Positions 25,294 through 33,573 of a DNA stretch of 64,000 bases are shown one piece after another; position 1 is the first letter of the stretch, and each line of letters begins with the position of its first letter. The stretch spans positions 1 to 64,000 of the forward strand of contig JADKAM010000005.1 of NCBI GenBank assembly GCA_016715365.1. The letters run 5' to 3'. The position numbers and the translations under genes are program-made. This stretch comes from Chitinophagaceae bacterium (GTDB lineage: Bacteria; Bacteroidota; Bacteroidia; Chitinophagales; Chitinophagaceae). Below the pieces are notes generated by a model, which saw only the letters and a program-made list of their open reading frames with translations, made no database searches and was not told where the DNA came from.

Positions 25294-26415
25294 TTTTGTG
25301 AGATACGTGTAAATACTTCCGGCAGCATTGGCAGAAGCATGCCCGCCTTTGCTTAACAGGTTTTTAAGCGCTGCATAATCATTTTTCAGCTGCAGTTGTT
25401 TTGTTTTATCAGTTAAAAGCAGGTTCAGTTCACGTTTCAGGTTTTCAACCGTTAATTCATCCTGTATTAATTCCTTCACTACTTCTTTATCCATAATAAG
25501 ATTTACCAGGCCAATGAATTTTATTTTTATCAGGCGTTTGGCAATCTGGTAGCTGAAGGCGCTGCCTTTGTAGCAGATCACTTCCGGTACGGCAAACAAG
25601 GCAGTTTCCAATGTAGCGGTACCACTGGTAACCAGTGCGGCTTTTGATTGAACCAGTAATTCATATGTTTTATTTACAACCGAAGAAACATTTTTATAAG
25701 GCGCTAAAAGCGATGCATAAAAACTTTCATCAAGTCCCGGTGCTTTGGCAACCACAAACTGATAATCCGGAAAATGTTTAGCCACTTCCAGCATGATGGG
25801 TAGCTTTTTTAAAATTTCCTGCTGGCGGCTGCCGGGGAGAAGAGCTATGGTATTTTCTGGTAATTGATATTTGATACCGGATACAGGGTTCTTGTTACTG
25901 GATAACATGAACTCATCAACAACTTCCACCAGCGGATGACCCACATATTCCACTTCGTAATTCCATTTTTTATAAAATTCTTTTTCAAATGGTAAGATGA
26001 CCAGCATTTTATCTACACATTCTTTTATCAGCTTAACCCTGTTCTCTTTCCATGCCCAAACCTGCGGAGAAATGTAGTAGATCACTTTTATGCCCTGTTG
26101 TTTTGCCCATTTGGCAATGCGTAAGTTAAAGCCGGGGTAATCAATCAGTATGATGGCTGTTGGCTTGTATTGCAGAATATCTTCCTTACAAAATTTGATG
26201 TTCTTTAAAATGGTCCGCAGGTTTTTTATCACTTCTAAAAAACCCATAAAAGCCAGTTCTTTGTAATGCTTTACCAGAGTGGCTCCGGCGGCTTCCATTT
26301 TATCGCCGCCCCAGCAACGGATGTCTGCGCCAGTATCTTTCTTTTTTAATTCTTTGATGAGATTGCTTCCATGCAGATCGCCACTTGCTTCACCGGAAAT
26401 AATGTAATAACGCAT
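25282..26415 (-). CDS. lpxB: Lipid-A-disaccharide synthase
   Basis: Joins UDP-2,3-diacylglucosamine and lipid X to the lipid A disaccharide at the inner-membrane surface (family GT19). The 377-residue length is normal. Family motifs: YIISGEASGDLHGSNLI near residues 4-20, RCWGGDKMEAAGATL near 33-47, IDYPGFNLRIAKWAK near 92-106, YYISPQVWAWKENRV near 112-126, LLPGSRQQEI near 193-202 and LVTSGTATLETALF near 259-272. Downstream partner of the surE region but separated from the membrane protein gene by 43 nt on the same strand. Confidence 0.96.
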   Translation of the reverse strand: MRYYIISGEASGDLHGSNLIKELKKKDTGADIRCWGGDKMEAAGATLVKHYKELAFMGFLEVIKNLRTILKNIKFCKEDILQYKPTAIILIDYPGFNLRIAKWAKQQGIKVIYYISPQVWAWKENRVKLIKECVDKMLVILPFEKEFYKKWNYEVEYVGHPLVEVVDEFMLSSNKNPVSGIKYQLPENTIALLPGSRQQEILKKLPIMLEVAKHFPDYQFVVAKAPGLDESFYASLLAPYKNVSSVVNKTYELLVQSKAALVTSGTATLETALFAVPEVICYKGSAFSYQIAKRLIKIKFIGLVNLIMDKEVVKELIQDELTVENLKRELNLLLTDKTKQLQLKNDYAALKNLLSKGGHASANAAGSIYTYLTKLPQ

Positions 26416-26458
26416 GGCTTAAAGTTATTTTTTTTGTTTTCAGACAAACAACAAAAAA

Positions 26459-26764
26459 TCATGAAAATGTTTTAATACACAACACCAACAGGCCGTACAC
26501 ACAGGTAAGCGCAAAAATGCCCTTGGCAGTTTTATCTTTATGACTGTTGATATAAATGGTGAATAAAACCGCATTTACCAATAAGGAAAGGCTTAATGCG
26601 ACACTGAGGGTTTTATGACTTGTTTCCTCCACCAGCATAAAATGCATGGTTTCTCTAAAACTGAAGGTCTGGAATTTTGTCAGTTTAAAAATAATAACAC
26701 CGAGGATTGGTCCCACAAAACCGAGTATGGCACCAAAAATAAAATTGTCTTTCTTAAATATCAT
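26459..26764 (-). CDS. Small membrane protein, unknown function
   Basis: A 101-residue protein with three membrane segments (about residues 9-26, 52-72 and 82-99). The N-terminus FIFGAILGFVGPILGVIIF is glycine-rich. I do not recognise a family. Its ATG overlaps the surE stop by 4 nt (ATGA-type arrangement), so it is translationally coupled to surE and lies between surE and lpxB in what looks like one transcript. Confidence 0.75.
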   Translation of the reverse strand: MIFKKDNFIFGAILGFVGPILGVIIFKLTKFQTFSFRETMHFMLVEETSHKTLSVALSLSLLVNAVLFTIYINSHKDKTAKGIFALTCVYGLLVLCIKTFS

Positions 26765-27543
26765 TTGAATAGTTTCTTCTTTTCCAATAATTTTTTCAGC
26801 TTGTAATTCGTCAGGTCAAACTGCACTGGCACCACGCTTACATAATTGTTTTGCAATGCCAGTACATCGGTATCTTCAGCGGTATCAAAATTGATGAATT
26901 CGCCGGTTAACCAGTAATATTTTTTTCCGTGTGGATCAATACGTTCATCAAATTCCTCTTTATATTTTGCATAAGCCTGTTTACATATCTTAATACCCTT
27001 AATTTCTTTTTTAGGAATAGAGGGGATATTTACATTCAGCAAAAGATGTTTATCTAGTTTATTTGCCAAAACAGTTTTAATAATTTTGTTGGCATAAAAT
27101 CTTGCTGCAGTAAAATCAGCATCGTATTTGTAATCAAGTAACGAAAATCCAATGCTGGGAATACTTTCAATAGATGCTTCCATGGCCGCACTCATGGTGC
27201 CGCTGTAAATTACATTGATGGAATGGTTGGCACCATGGTTAATGCCGCTGATGCAAAGGTCTGGCTTACGGTGCAGTATTTTATCTACAGCCAGTTTAAC
27301 ACAGTCAACCGGTGTGCCCGAAGTTTGCCAGGCTTCTATACCGTCAAACATATCCACTTTATCCATCCGTAAAGAAGTGCCGATGGTAATGGCATGCCCC
27401 ATACCGCTTTGTGCTTTATCGGGCGCTACCACAACTACTTTACCTAAAGTTCTTGCAGCTTCAATTAAGTTTTTAATCCCCGGTGCAGTAATACCGTCAT
27501 CATTGGTAATAAGGATAATGGGTTGTTCTTTTTTTGTTGCCAT
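26761..27543 (-). CDS. surE: 5'/3'-nucleotidase SurE
   Basis: A 260-residue metal-dependent phosphatase acting on nucleoside monophosphates. The metal site is visible: ILITNDDGITAPGI near residues 10-23 (Asp-Asp pair), the serine and asparagine region QSGMGHAITIG near 45-55, TSGTPVDCVKLAV near 74-86 and ISGINHGANHSINVIYSGT near 98-116. The C-terminal part is the family's usual extension. Overlaps the next gene by 4 nt. Confidence 0.95.
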   Translation of the reverse strand: MATKKEQPIILITNDDGITAPGIKNLIEAARTLGKVVVVAPDKAQSGMGHAITIGTSLRMDKVDMFDGIEAWQTSGTPVDCVKLAVDKILHRKPDLCISGINHGANHSINVIYSGTMSAAMEASIESIPSIGFSLLDYKYDADFTAARFYANKIIKTVLANKLDKHLLLNVNIPSIPKKEIKGIKICKQAYAKYKEEFDERIDPHGKKYYWLTGEFINFDTAEDTDVLALQNNYVSVVPVQFDLTNYKLKKLLEKKKLFK

Positions 27544-27565
27544 GAAGGTATAGGTTCAATTCAAT

Positions 27566-28030
27566 TTAAAACTGAGGGAATAATTGCCGTGCTATGCCCG
27601 GTTGTTTAAATGGCCAGGGTATCATTAATAGAATTATAATGAGCGCTATACCGAAATAAATCAGTGTGCGTTTGTGTTTTTGTGCGTCGGTACCGCCACG
27701 CTTTACCATGCTACGGCCAACGTGTACCAGTAACCAGGCGATGATCATCATCAAAGCGTGTTCAACTGCAAAATAACGTTCCAAAGGGTCTTTCATAACA
27801 GCCCCCATGCCGCTTTTTACTTTTTCAAACCACATGCCGGTGAAATATAAAACAAGCCCCAGCAGCAACTGAATATCGCAGCTGATCATAAAGAACAGGC
27901 TCACTTTATTATCGCTGCCTTTGTAAGCTCTTTTAGATATTACTGCACCCAATGCTGCAAAAACTGCCCATACGCCAAAAAGCAAAACTGCCCAGCGAAG
28001 TATGCTATGTATTACAAGTGTATAATTCAT
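27566..28030 (-). CDS. Four-helix membrane protein with conserved histidines, unknown function
   Basis: A 154-residue membrane protein with four predicted helices (about residues 9-29, 44-62, 84-104 and 120-138). Histidines near the membrane (IHSILRW at the N-terminus, VEHALMMIIAW and HVGR in the middle) recall cytochrome-b-like small proteins, but heme binding is only a guess. The start at 28030 gives an N-terminus of family type (MNYTLVIHSILRWAVL); the frame is open upstream to 28069, but that part contains the -7 element. Separated from surE by 22 nt, so possibly the first gene of the surE-lpxB transcript. Confidence 0.7.
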   Translation of the reverse strand: MNYTLVIHSILRWAVLLFGVWAVFAALGAVISKRAYKGSDNKVSLFFMISCDIQLLLGLVLYFTGMWFEKVKSGMGAVMKDPLERYFAVEHALMMIIAWLLVHVGRSMVKRGGTDAQKHKRTLIYFGIALIIILLMIPWPFKQPGIARQLFPQF

Positions 28031-28046
28031 ATAGATAAATTTGATG

Positions 28047-28054
28047 CAAAAATA
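28047..28054 (-). promoter_or_regulatory. -7 element for the surE-lpxB gene run
   Basis: On the minus strand this reads TATTTTTG, a perfect TAnnTTTG. It lies 16 nt upstream of the ATG at 28030. A perfect 8-bp inverted repeat, AGATTAAT/ATTAATCT (28079-28086, 28097-28104), lies just upstream and could be an operator or a dispersed repeat. Confidence 0.45.
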
Positions 28055-28179
28055 AGGTCTTGTTGCCACAGATTACACAGATTAATACGGATAATAATTA
28101 ATCTATGGTTATAATGATTTTTAAATGGTAACCGCTTTTAAGCTAAACCGCTTAATTTAGTGAGTACAAAACTAATTTT

Positions 28180-31100
28180 ATGAAGATTACTAAAACCTTG
28201 CTGTCAACAGTCATGCTGGTTGTTTCTATAACTGTTATTGGCCAGAAAAAAGCAGAACCTGTTGTCAAACCCAAAGCAGCCGACTCTTTAAAAAATATTT
28301 CGCTTGCAGGCTTACAATTCAGGAGTGTAGGGCCTGCCATTACTTCGGGCCGTATTGCTGATATAGCCGTTAATCCCAATAACCATAGTGAATATTATGT
28401 AGCCGCTGCAGCCGGCGGTGTTTGGAAAACCAGCAATGCCGGCATTACCTACAACCCGGTTTTTGATGGCGAAGGATCTTTCTCTATCGGCTGTCTGGCA
28501 ATTGACCCAACCAACACCAATGTAGTTTGGGTGGGCAGTGGTGAGAATAATAATCAGCGTGTAGTGGCTTATGGCGATGGCATTTATAAGTCGGAAGATG
28601 GAGGTAAGAGTTTTAAGAACATGGGTTTAAAGAACTCTGAACATATTGGCCGCATAGCCATTGATCCAACCAACAGTGATATTGTGTATGTGGCAGTATA
28701 TGGCCCGCTGTGGAAATCGGGCGGCGAAAGAGGGATTTATAAAACTACCGATGGTGGTAAAACCTGGAAACCCGTTTTGAATGTAAGTGAGCATACGGGC
28801 TTTAATGAAGTGATGGTTGATCCCCGGTTTCCGAATATTGTATATGCAGCTGCACATCAGCGCCAGCGAAAAGTATTTACTTATATTGGCGGCGGACCCG
28901 AATCGGCTTTGTATAAAAGTACCGATGGCGGCACTACCTGGAATAAAATGATGAGTGGATTACCCGCTGTTAATCTGGGCAGGATAGGGTTAAACTATTC
29001 TCCTGTAAACCCCGATGTATTGTATGCAGTTGTGGAAGCACCGGAAGGCAAGGGCGGTGTTTTTAAAAGTACCGACCGGGGTGCCAGTTGGGAAAAACAA
29101 AGTGGCTATTCAACCAGCGGAAATTATTATCAGAAACTTTATTGTGACCCCAAAGATGTGAACAAAATTTTTGTGATCAATACCTACATGGGTGTAAGTA
29201 AAGATGGTGGAAAGAATTTTTCTAATGTTGGCGAAAAAAGCAAACACATCGATAACCATGTTATCTGGATAAATCCATCCAACACCAATCATTACCTGGT
29301 TGGTTGCGATGGTGGTGTTTACGAAAGTTATGATGCCGGCGAAAACTGGGCATTTAAAGCCAATCTTCCGGTAACGCAGTTTTACAAAGTAGCTACAGAT
29401 AATGCTTTTCCTTTTTATCATATTCATGGTGGCACACAGGATAACTTCAGTATTGGCGGGCCTTCCCGTACAATCAGTTCAAACGGCATCTTTAATTCCG
29501 ATTGGTATTTCACCAGTATTGGTGATGGTTTTGAAAGCCAGGTAGATCAAAGCAATCCGGATATTGTTTATGCCGAAGCACAGTACGGTGCATTAAGCAG
29601 GTATGATAAAAAAAGCGGTGAATTTTTATACATACAACCGCAGGAACAGGAAGGCGAACCCGCTTACCGATGGAACTGGGATGCACCTTTGCACATTTCT
29701 AAATATGATAACAAGCGCCTGTACTTTGGTGCCAATAAATTATTTCGTACCGATGACCGGGGCAATACCTGGAAAATAATAAGCGGTGATTTAAGCAGGC
29801 AGACAGACAGGAATAAACTGGAAGTGATGGGCAAAGTATGGAGTGTGGATGCGGTTGCAAAAAACGGATCAACCGATATTTACGGGCAAACAACAACCAT
29901 TGCCGAATCGCAGTTTGATGAGAATACGATCTATGTTGGAACTGATGATGGATTGATACAGATAACAAATGACGGCGGTAAAACCTGGACAAAAGTTGAT
30001 GGTATTGCCGGAGTCCCGGAACGAACTTATGTAAACCAGGTCATCTGCTCTCAACACGACAGGAATGTGGCGTATGTAACTTTCAATCATCACCGCTATG
30101 GCGATTTTCATCCCTACGTTTATAAAACTACCGATGGAGGCAAAACATGGAATGCTATTCAACATAATTTACCGGAAAGAGGCACGGCTTATACCATTGC
30201 CGAAGATCATGTAAATGCAAACCTGTTGTTTGTAGGCACTGAGTTTGGTTTGTATTTCAGTATAGATGGCGGGCAGGAATGGGTTCAGCTTAAAAACGGG
30301 TTGCCAACTATTTCTGTTAAAGATATCACCATTCAAAAAAGAGAAAACGACCTGGTACTGGCAACTTTTGGCCGTGGCTTTTATGTGCTGGATGATTATA
30401 CACCCCTGCGTAATTTTAAGAAAGAAGATCTTACCAAAGCTGCCACTATCTATCCTGTAAAAGATGCGTTGATGTTTATCGAATCAACACCCCTGGGTGT
30501 GAGAGGCAAAGGTTTCCAGGGCGAAAGTTTCTTCAACACACCCAATCCTAAAGTGGGCGCCGTATTTACTTATTATCTAAAAGAAGACATAAAAACCATC
30601 AAAGAAAAAAGGCGTGAAGCAGAGAAAGAAAAAATAAAAAAAGGGGAGGCACCTTATTATCCTCCCATTGATTCTTTACGTTTGGAAGATGAGCAACCGG
30701 CACCTCATTTATTGTTTACAATAACAGATGAAAATAACAACGTGGTCCGCCGCCTGAAGGCTCCTGCCAAAAAAGGATTGAGCAGGATACTTTGGGATTT
30801 TCGCTATGCCCCTTTTGGCCCCGTTGATTTAACGCCATTTGACGAATCGAACGCATTCAGTTCACCCGAAATCGGCTACATGGCTTTGCCCGGCAATTAT
30901 AAAGTATCGCTCAGCAAATTTGAAGATGGAGTTTACACAGCGTTGGTTGCTGCGCAGCCATTTAAAGCGATAACCCTCAATAACGCTACCTTGCCTGCAA
31001 CGGATAAAAAAGCGTTGGAAGATTTTTGTAAGCAGGTTGCAGAATTAAGAAGGGTAAGCACAGCGGCTGATGCATACCGTGGCGAAATGGTCGATAAGAT

Positions 31101-31476
31101 CAAATATATAAAACAGGCAATTATTGAAACGCCTAAACTTCCGGTTGATATTTCCAAAACTATTGCAATGCTCGAAAAAAGGTTAACCGATGTAAATACA
31201 AAACTGAATGGCGATGCAACTTTAGCAAGAAGAGAGTTTGAAACAGCACCATCCATCAATGGACGCATAGGAGGGATTGCTGGAGCACTGTGGTCAACTA
31301 CGGCTGCACCAACCACAACTTTTATCAGTTCATATCAAACAGCAGCCAGGCTGTTTACACCGGTATATAATGAATTGAAATCAATAGGAGAGGAGATCAG
31401 AAACCTGGAGAACATCCTGGAAAGTAATAAAGCGCCTTATACACCAGGCCGCTTGCCTGAGTGGAAAGGTAATTGA
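28180..31476 (+). CDS. Large exported BNR/sortilin-type beta-propeller protein
   Basis: A 1098-residue protein with signal peptide (about 1-22, VIGQ). Residues about 45-740 hold many Asp-box/BNR-type turns (KSEDGGKSF, KTTDGGKTWKPVL, KSTDGGTTWNKM, ITNDGGKTWTKV, YFSIDGGQEWVQL), the pattern of VPS10/sortilin-like propellers. The rest (about 760-1098) is a beta domain plus a helical tail (FCKQVAELRRVSTAADAYRG, MLEKRLTDVNTKLNG). These proteins are often annotated as glycosyl hydrolase or sialidase-like, but I see no catalytic residues to prove it. There is no type IX C-terminal signal, so it is probably periplasmic. Stands alone. Confidence 0.88.
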   Translation: MKITKTLLSTVMLVVSITVIGQKKAEPVVKPKAADSLKNISLAGLQFRSVGPAITSGRIADIAVNPNNHSEYYVAAAAGGVWKTSNAGITYNPVFDGEGSFSIGCLAIDPTNTNVVWVGSGENNNQRVVAYGDGIYKSEDGGKSFKNMGLKNSEHIGRIAIDPTNSDIVYVAVYGPLWKSGGERGIYKTTDGGKTWKPVLNVSEHTGFNEVMVDPRFPNIVYAAAHQRQRKVFTYIGGGPESALYKSTDGGTTWNKMMSGLPAVNLGRIGLNYSPVNPDVLYAVVEAPEGKGGVFKSTDRGASWEKQSGYSTSGNYYQKLYCDPKDVNKIFVINTYMGVSKDGGKNFSNVGEKSKHIDNHVIWINPSNTNHYLVGCDGGVYESYDAGENWAFKANLPVTQFYKVATDNAFPFYHIHGGTQDNFSIGGPSRTISSNGIFNSDWYFTSIGDGFESQVDQSNPDIVYAEAQYGALSRYDKKSGEFLYIQPQEQEGEPAYRWNWDAPLHISKYDNKRLYFGANKLFRTDDRGNTWKIISGDLSRQTDRNKLEVMGKVWSVDAVAKNGSTDIYGQTTTIAESQFDENTIYVGTDDGLIQITNDGGKTWTKVDGIAGVPERTYVNQVICSQHDRNVAYVTFNHHRYGDFHPYVYKTTDGGKTWNAIQHNLPERGTAYTIAEDHVNANLLFVGTEFGLYFSIDGGQEWVQLKNGLPTISVKDITIQKRENDLVLATFGRGFYVLDDYTPLRNFKKEDLTKAATIYPVKDALMFIESTPLGVRGKGFQGESFFNTPNPKVGAVFTYYLKEDIKTIKEKRREAEKEKIKKGEAPYYPPIDSLRLEDEQPAPHLLFTITDENNNVVRRLKAPAKKGLSRILWDFRYAPFGPVDLTPFDESNAFSSPEIGYMALPGNYKVSLSKFEDGVYTALVAAQPFKAITLNNATLPATDKKALEDFCKQVAELRRVSTAADAYRGEMVDKIKYIKQAIIETPKLPVDISKTIAMLEKRLTDVNTKLNGDATLARREFETAPSINGRIGGIAGALWSTTAAPTTTFISSYQTAARLFTPVYNELKSIGEEIRNLENILESNKAPYTPGRLPEWKGN

Positions 31477-31491
31477 ACCAGGCAGATATAG

Positions 31492-31580
31492 TAACCACTA
31501 AGAACACAAGGGTTTTGCACAAAGGGCACAGGCATTTTTCTTGTGCTCTTTGTGTTTTTTCTTTGTGTGCTTTGTGGTAA
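31492..31580. repeat. Imperfect long hairpin repeat (CACAAAG type)
   Basis: Outer arms at about 31493-31510 and 31563-31580 pair with four mismatches, and inner arms at about 31517-31532 and 31540-31556 pair with three. Both sides consist of repeated CACAAAG/CTTTGTG words. The type is common between genes in this phylum; here it separates a stop codon from the promoter of the S24 repressor and could terminate transcription. Confidence 0.55.
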
Positions 31581-31595
31581 GAGTCAAAAATAAAT

Positions 31596-31625
31596 TTTGC
31601 CAAACTAAAATAATTAGTATATTTG
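31596..31625 (+). promoter_or_regulatory. Promoter of the S24 repressor gene
   Basis: TTTG at 31596-31599 and TATATTTG at 31618-31625, 18 nt apart, match the Bacteroidota promoter. The ATG follows at 31648. Confidence 0.65.
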
Positions 31626-31632
31626 TACTAAT
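31613..31632. promoter_or_regulatory. Palindromic operator overlapping the -7 element
   Basis: ATTAGTA (31613-31619), six spacer bases, then TACTAAT (31626-31632): a perfect 7-bp inverted repeat that covers the -7 element. A further ATTAGT lies at 31636-31641. The likely user is the repressor encoded 15 nt downstream (self-control); this is inferred from position and symmetry. Confidence 0.6.
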
Positions 31633-31647
31633 CAAATTAGTTATACC

Positions 31648-32400
31648 ATGTCAATAGCAGGACAAAATCTCAAATACTTGCGCAAACTCCGTGGTTGGAC
31701 ACAGGAAGAATTTGCAAATAAACTGGGTATCAAACGTTCTTCAGTGGGTGCTTATGAAGAGGGGCGTGCAGATCCGCAGTTGAGTGTACTGGAAGTACTG
31801 GCAGATATTTTTAAGTTAACACTGGATGAGCTTTTGCTTAAAGACTTAAGCAACCATGCAGATAGTTATCTTGGCAGACGCCGCCAGCAAAAAATGATGG
31901 CGGCAGAGCGGAATGTCATTCACTTTGTTCCGGTAAAAGCAGCAGCCGGCTATTTAGCCAGTTATGCCGATACCGAGTTTATTGATGAACTGAATACATT
32001 CACGTTACCCATGCTCACCGGCGGTAATTACCGTGCCTTTGAGATCATCGGGGATAGTATGTTACCCACACCCAGTGGCAGTATTATAGTTGGTGAAAAA
32101 ATTGATGACACGAACGACATCAAAAACAGCCAGGCATATATTGTAGTTAGCCGCAACGAGGGTATTGTTTATAAAAGAGTTGAAAAGAACGGGCGCAGTA
32201 AAAACAAGTTAACCCTGGTTAGTGATAACCCGCAATACCAGCCATACCAGGTAAATGCCGAGGATGTAGTAGAACTCTGGCAGGCACAAATGGTAATCAG
32301 TAAAGTGGCTGCTCAACAGCGCTGGGATGTAAATTCATTGGCCAGTATGGTTAATAATTTACAGAGCCAGGTAAGCACTTTAAAAAAGAAGATGAACTAA
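31648..32400 (+). CDS. XRE-type repressor with S24 (LexA/CI-like) self-cleavage domain
   Basis: A 250-residue regulator. The N-terminal helix-turn-helix (about residues 5-62: LRGWTQEEFANKLGIKRSSV) is of the XRE family. The C-terminal part is an S24 peptidase domain with a full catalytic set: cleavage site Ala100-Gly101 in VKAAAGYLA, nucleophile Ser137 in FEIIGDSMLP, and Lys176 in GIVYKRVEK. The spacings (36 and 39 residues) agree with LexA/CI repressors. A short coiled coil ends the protein (VNNLQSQVSTLKKKM). It should repress until RecA-stimulated or related self-cleavage. It lies next to a DinB-fold gene and ssb, but no prophage is present. A palindromic operator precedes it. Confidence 0.9.
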   Translation: MSIAGQNLKYLRKLRGWTQEEFANKLGIKRSSVGAYEEGRADPQLSVLEVLADIFKLTLDELLLKDLSNHADSYLGRRRQQKMMAAERNVIHFVPVKAAAGYLASYADTEFIDELNTFTLPMLTGGNYRAFEIIGDSMLPTPSGSIIVGEKIDDTNDIKNSQAYIVVSRNEGIVYKRVEKNGRSKNKLTLVSDNPQYQPYQVNAEDVVELWQAQMVISKVAAQQRWDVNSLASMVNNLQSQVSTLKKKMN

Positions 32401-32496
32401 TTATCAGCCCTGATTTCAGGAAATACACACAATGCCATTAACGGGCAAACAGATCGTTATGTTCATTATTGAAGCAGCCTGCTTAATAAAGAAACT

Positions 32497-32967
32497 ATGA
32501 ATGCAAAGGAATTATTGATATTGAATTTTGAAGAAGTACGCCGAAGAAGTATAAAAGTATGGAAAGGTATTTCAGAGGATAATTTATGTTGGAAGCCGGA
32601 TAATGGGGCTATGAGCTGCTTTCAAATGGTCAGGCATGTGTTGGAATCGGAGAATATTTATCACCAGATCATATTACACCGGGGAGCCTTGGGTGATTTT
32701 GAAAGTCCGCTTACAGGGAATCCATATACGACTATAGAGGATGAACTGAAAAATGCACAGCCATACCGGGAGAAGTTCCTGAAAATGATACATGGACTTT
32801 CTTTAAGAGAACTTGAGGAAGTGTATATAACCCGAAAAGAAAAAAAACAGCACCGCAAACTGGGCGATTATTTATTACGTGTTGCATATCATGAAAGTGT
32901 TCATACCGGGCAATTGCTCGATTATTTACGCACATTGAATGCACCCAGGGCAGTCATATGGGATTAG
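32497..32967 (+). CDS. DinB-fold protein
   Basis: A 156-residue four-helix protein of the DinB superfamily (the DUF664/YfiT-like type, not a polymerase). Presumed metal ligands: MVRHVLESENIYHQIILHR near residues 45-63 and YHESVHTGQLLDYLRTL near 130-146, containing the two distal histidines. The ligand set suggests a metal-dependent enzyme whose substrate is unknown. It lies between the S24 repressor (96 nt before) and ssb (67 nt after). Another DinB-fold gene is at 13641, only distantly similar. Confidence 0.85.
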   Translation: MNAKELLILNFEEVRRRSIKVWKGISEDNLCWKPDNGAMSCFQMVRHVLESENIYHQIILHRGALGDFESPLTGNPYTTIEDELKNAQPYREKFLKMIHGLSLRELEEVYITRKEKKQHRKLGDYLLRVAYHESVHTGQLLDYLRTLNAPRAVIWD

Positions 32968-33034
32968 CTTTTATCTTTACCACATAACTAAAACAGCAAC
33001 CAGATACATCGATTAATAATTAAAAAACACAGTT

Positions 33035-33481
33035 ATGATTAAACTTCAGATCATTGGCAATCTTGGTAAAGATTGCATTGTAAAAGAGATCAACGGTAAA
33101 CACGTTATCAACTTCAGCGTAGCGCATTCGGAACGGTTTAAAGACGCCCAGGGAAATCAAAAAGAAAGAACAACCTGGGTAGAGTGTGCTTATTGGACAG
33201 ACCGCACTGCTATTGCACCTTATCTGATGAAGGGAACAACGGTGTATGCTGAGGGCACACCAGAAGCTGATGCTTACACCAACAAGGAAGGCCAGGCTGC
33301 AGCAACCTTGCGCATGAGGGTTCAAAATATCCAATTGTTGGGTAGTAATAAAGAAGGTCAGAGTTCACAGGGAGGAGTTTCAAACTCAGGCAATGTAAGC
33401 AACAGCGGCATGAGTACGGGGCCGGTTGTAAGAACAGAAGCTGCCAATACATCAGCACCGGTTGATGATCTGCCATTCTAA
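33035..33481 (+). CDS. ssb: Single-stranded DNA-binding protein
   Basis: A 148-residue protein with an N-terminal OB fold (about residues 1-105: IKLQIIGNLGKDCIVKEING, then RTTWVECAYWTD and TVYAEGTPEADAYTNKEG), a flexible Gly/Ser/Asn linker and the acidic tip DDLPF that binds partner proteins of replication and repair. It binds single-stranded DNA as a tetramer. The protein is of the short Bacteroidota type; genomes of the phylum often carry more than one ssb. A strong terminator follows 20 nt after the stop. Confidence 0.95.
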   Translation: MIKLQIIGNLGKDCIVKEINGKHVINFSVAHSERFKDAQGNQKERTTWVECAYWTDRTAIAPYLMKGTTVYAEGTPEADAYTNKEGQAAATLRMRVQNIQLLGSNKEGQSSQGGVSNSGNVSNSGMSTGPVVRTEAANTSAPVDDLPF

Positions 33482-33500
33482 AAGATTTATCAAAAAAAGT

Positions 33501-33526
33501 AAAGCTCCCTTCGGGGAGCTTTTTTA
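33501..33526 (+). terminator. Rho-independent terminator of ssb with UUCG loop
   Basis: AAAGCTCCC (33501-33509) and GGGAGCTTT close the very stable tetraloop C(TTCG)G and are followed by T residues. Confidence 0.92.
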
Positions 33527-33573
33527 TTAGGGCCAATTTTTTATAAAGTTTTATCTTGTGCAAAACGATCTGC

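Noticed and set aside
31648..32400. Prophage or plasmid origin signalled by the CI-like repressor
   Set aside because: No integrase, structural or replication genes lie nearby; the neighbours are chromosomal genes.
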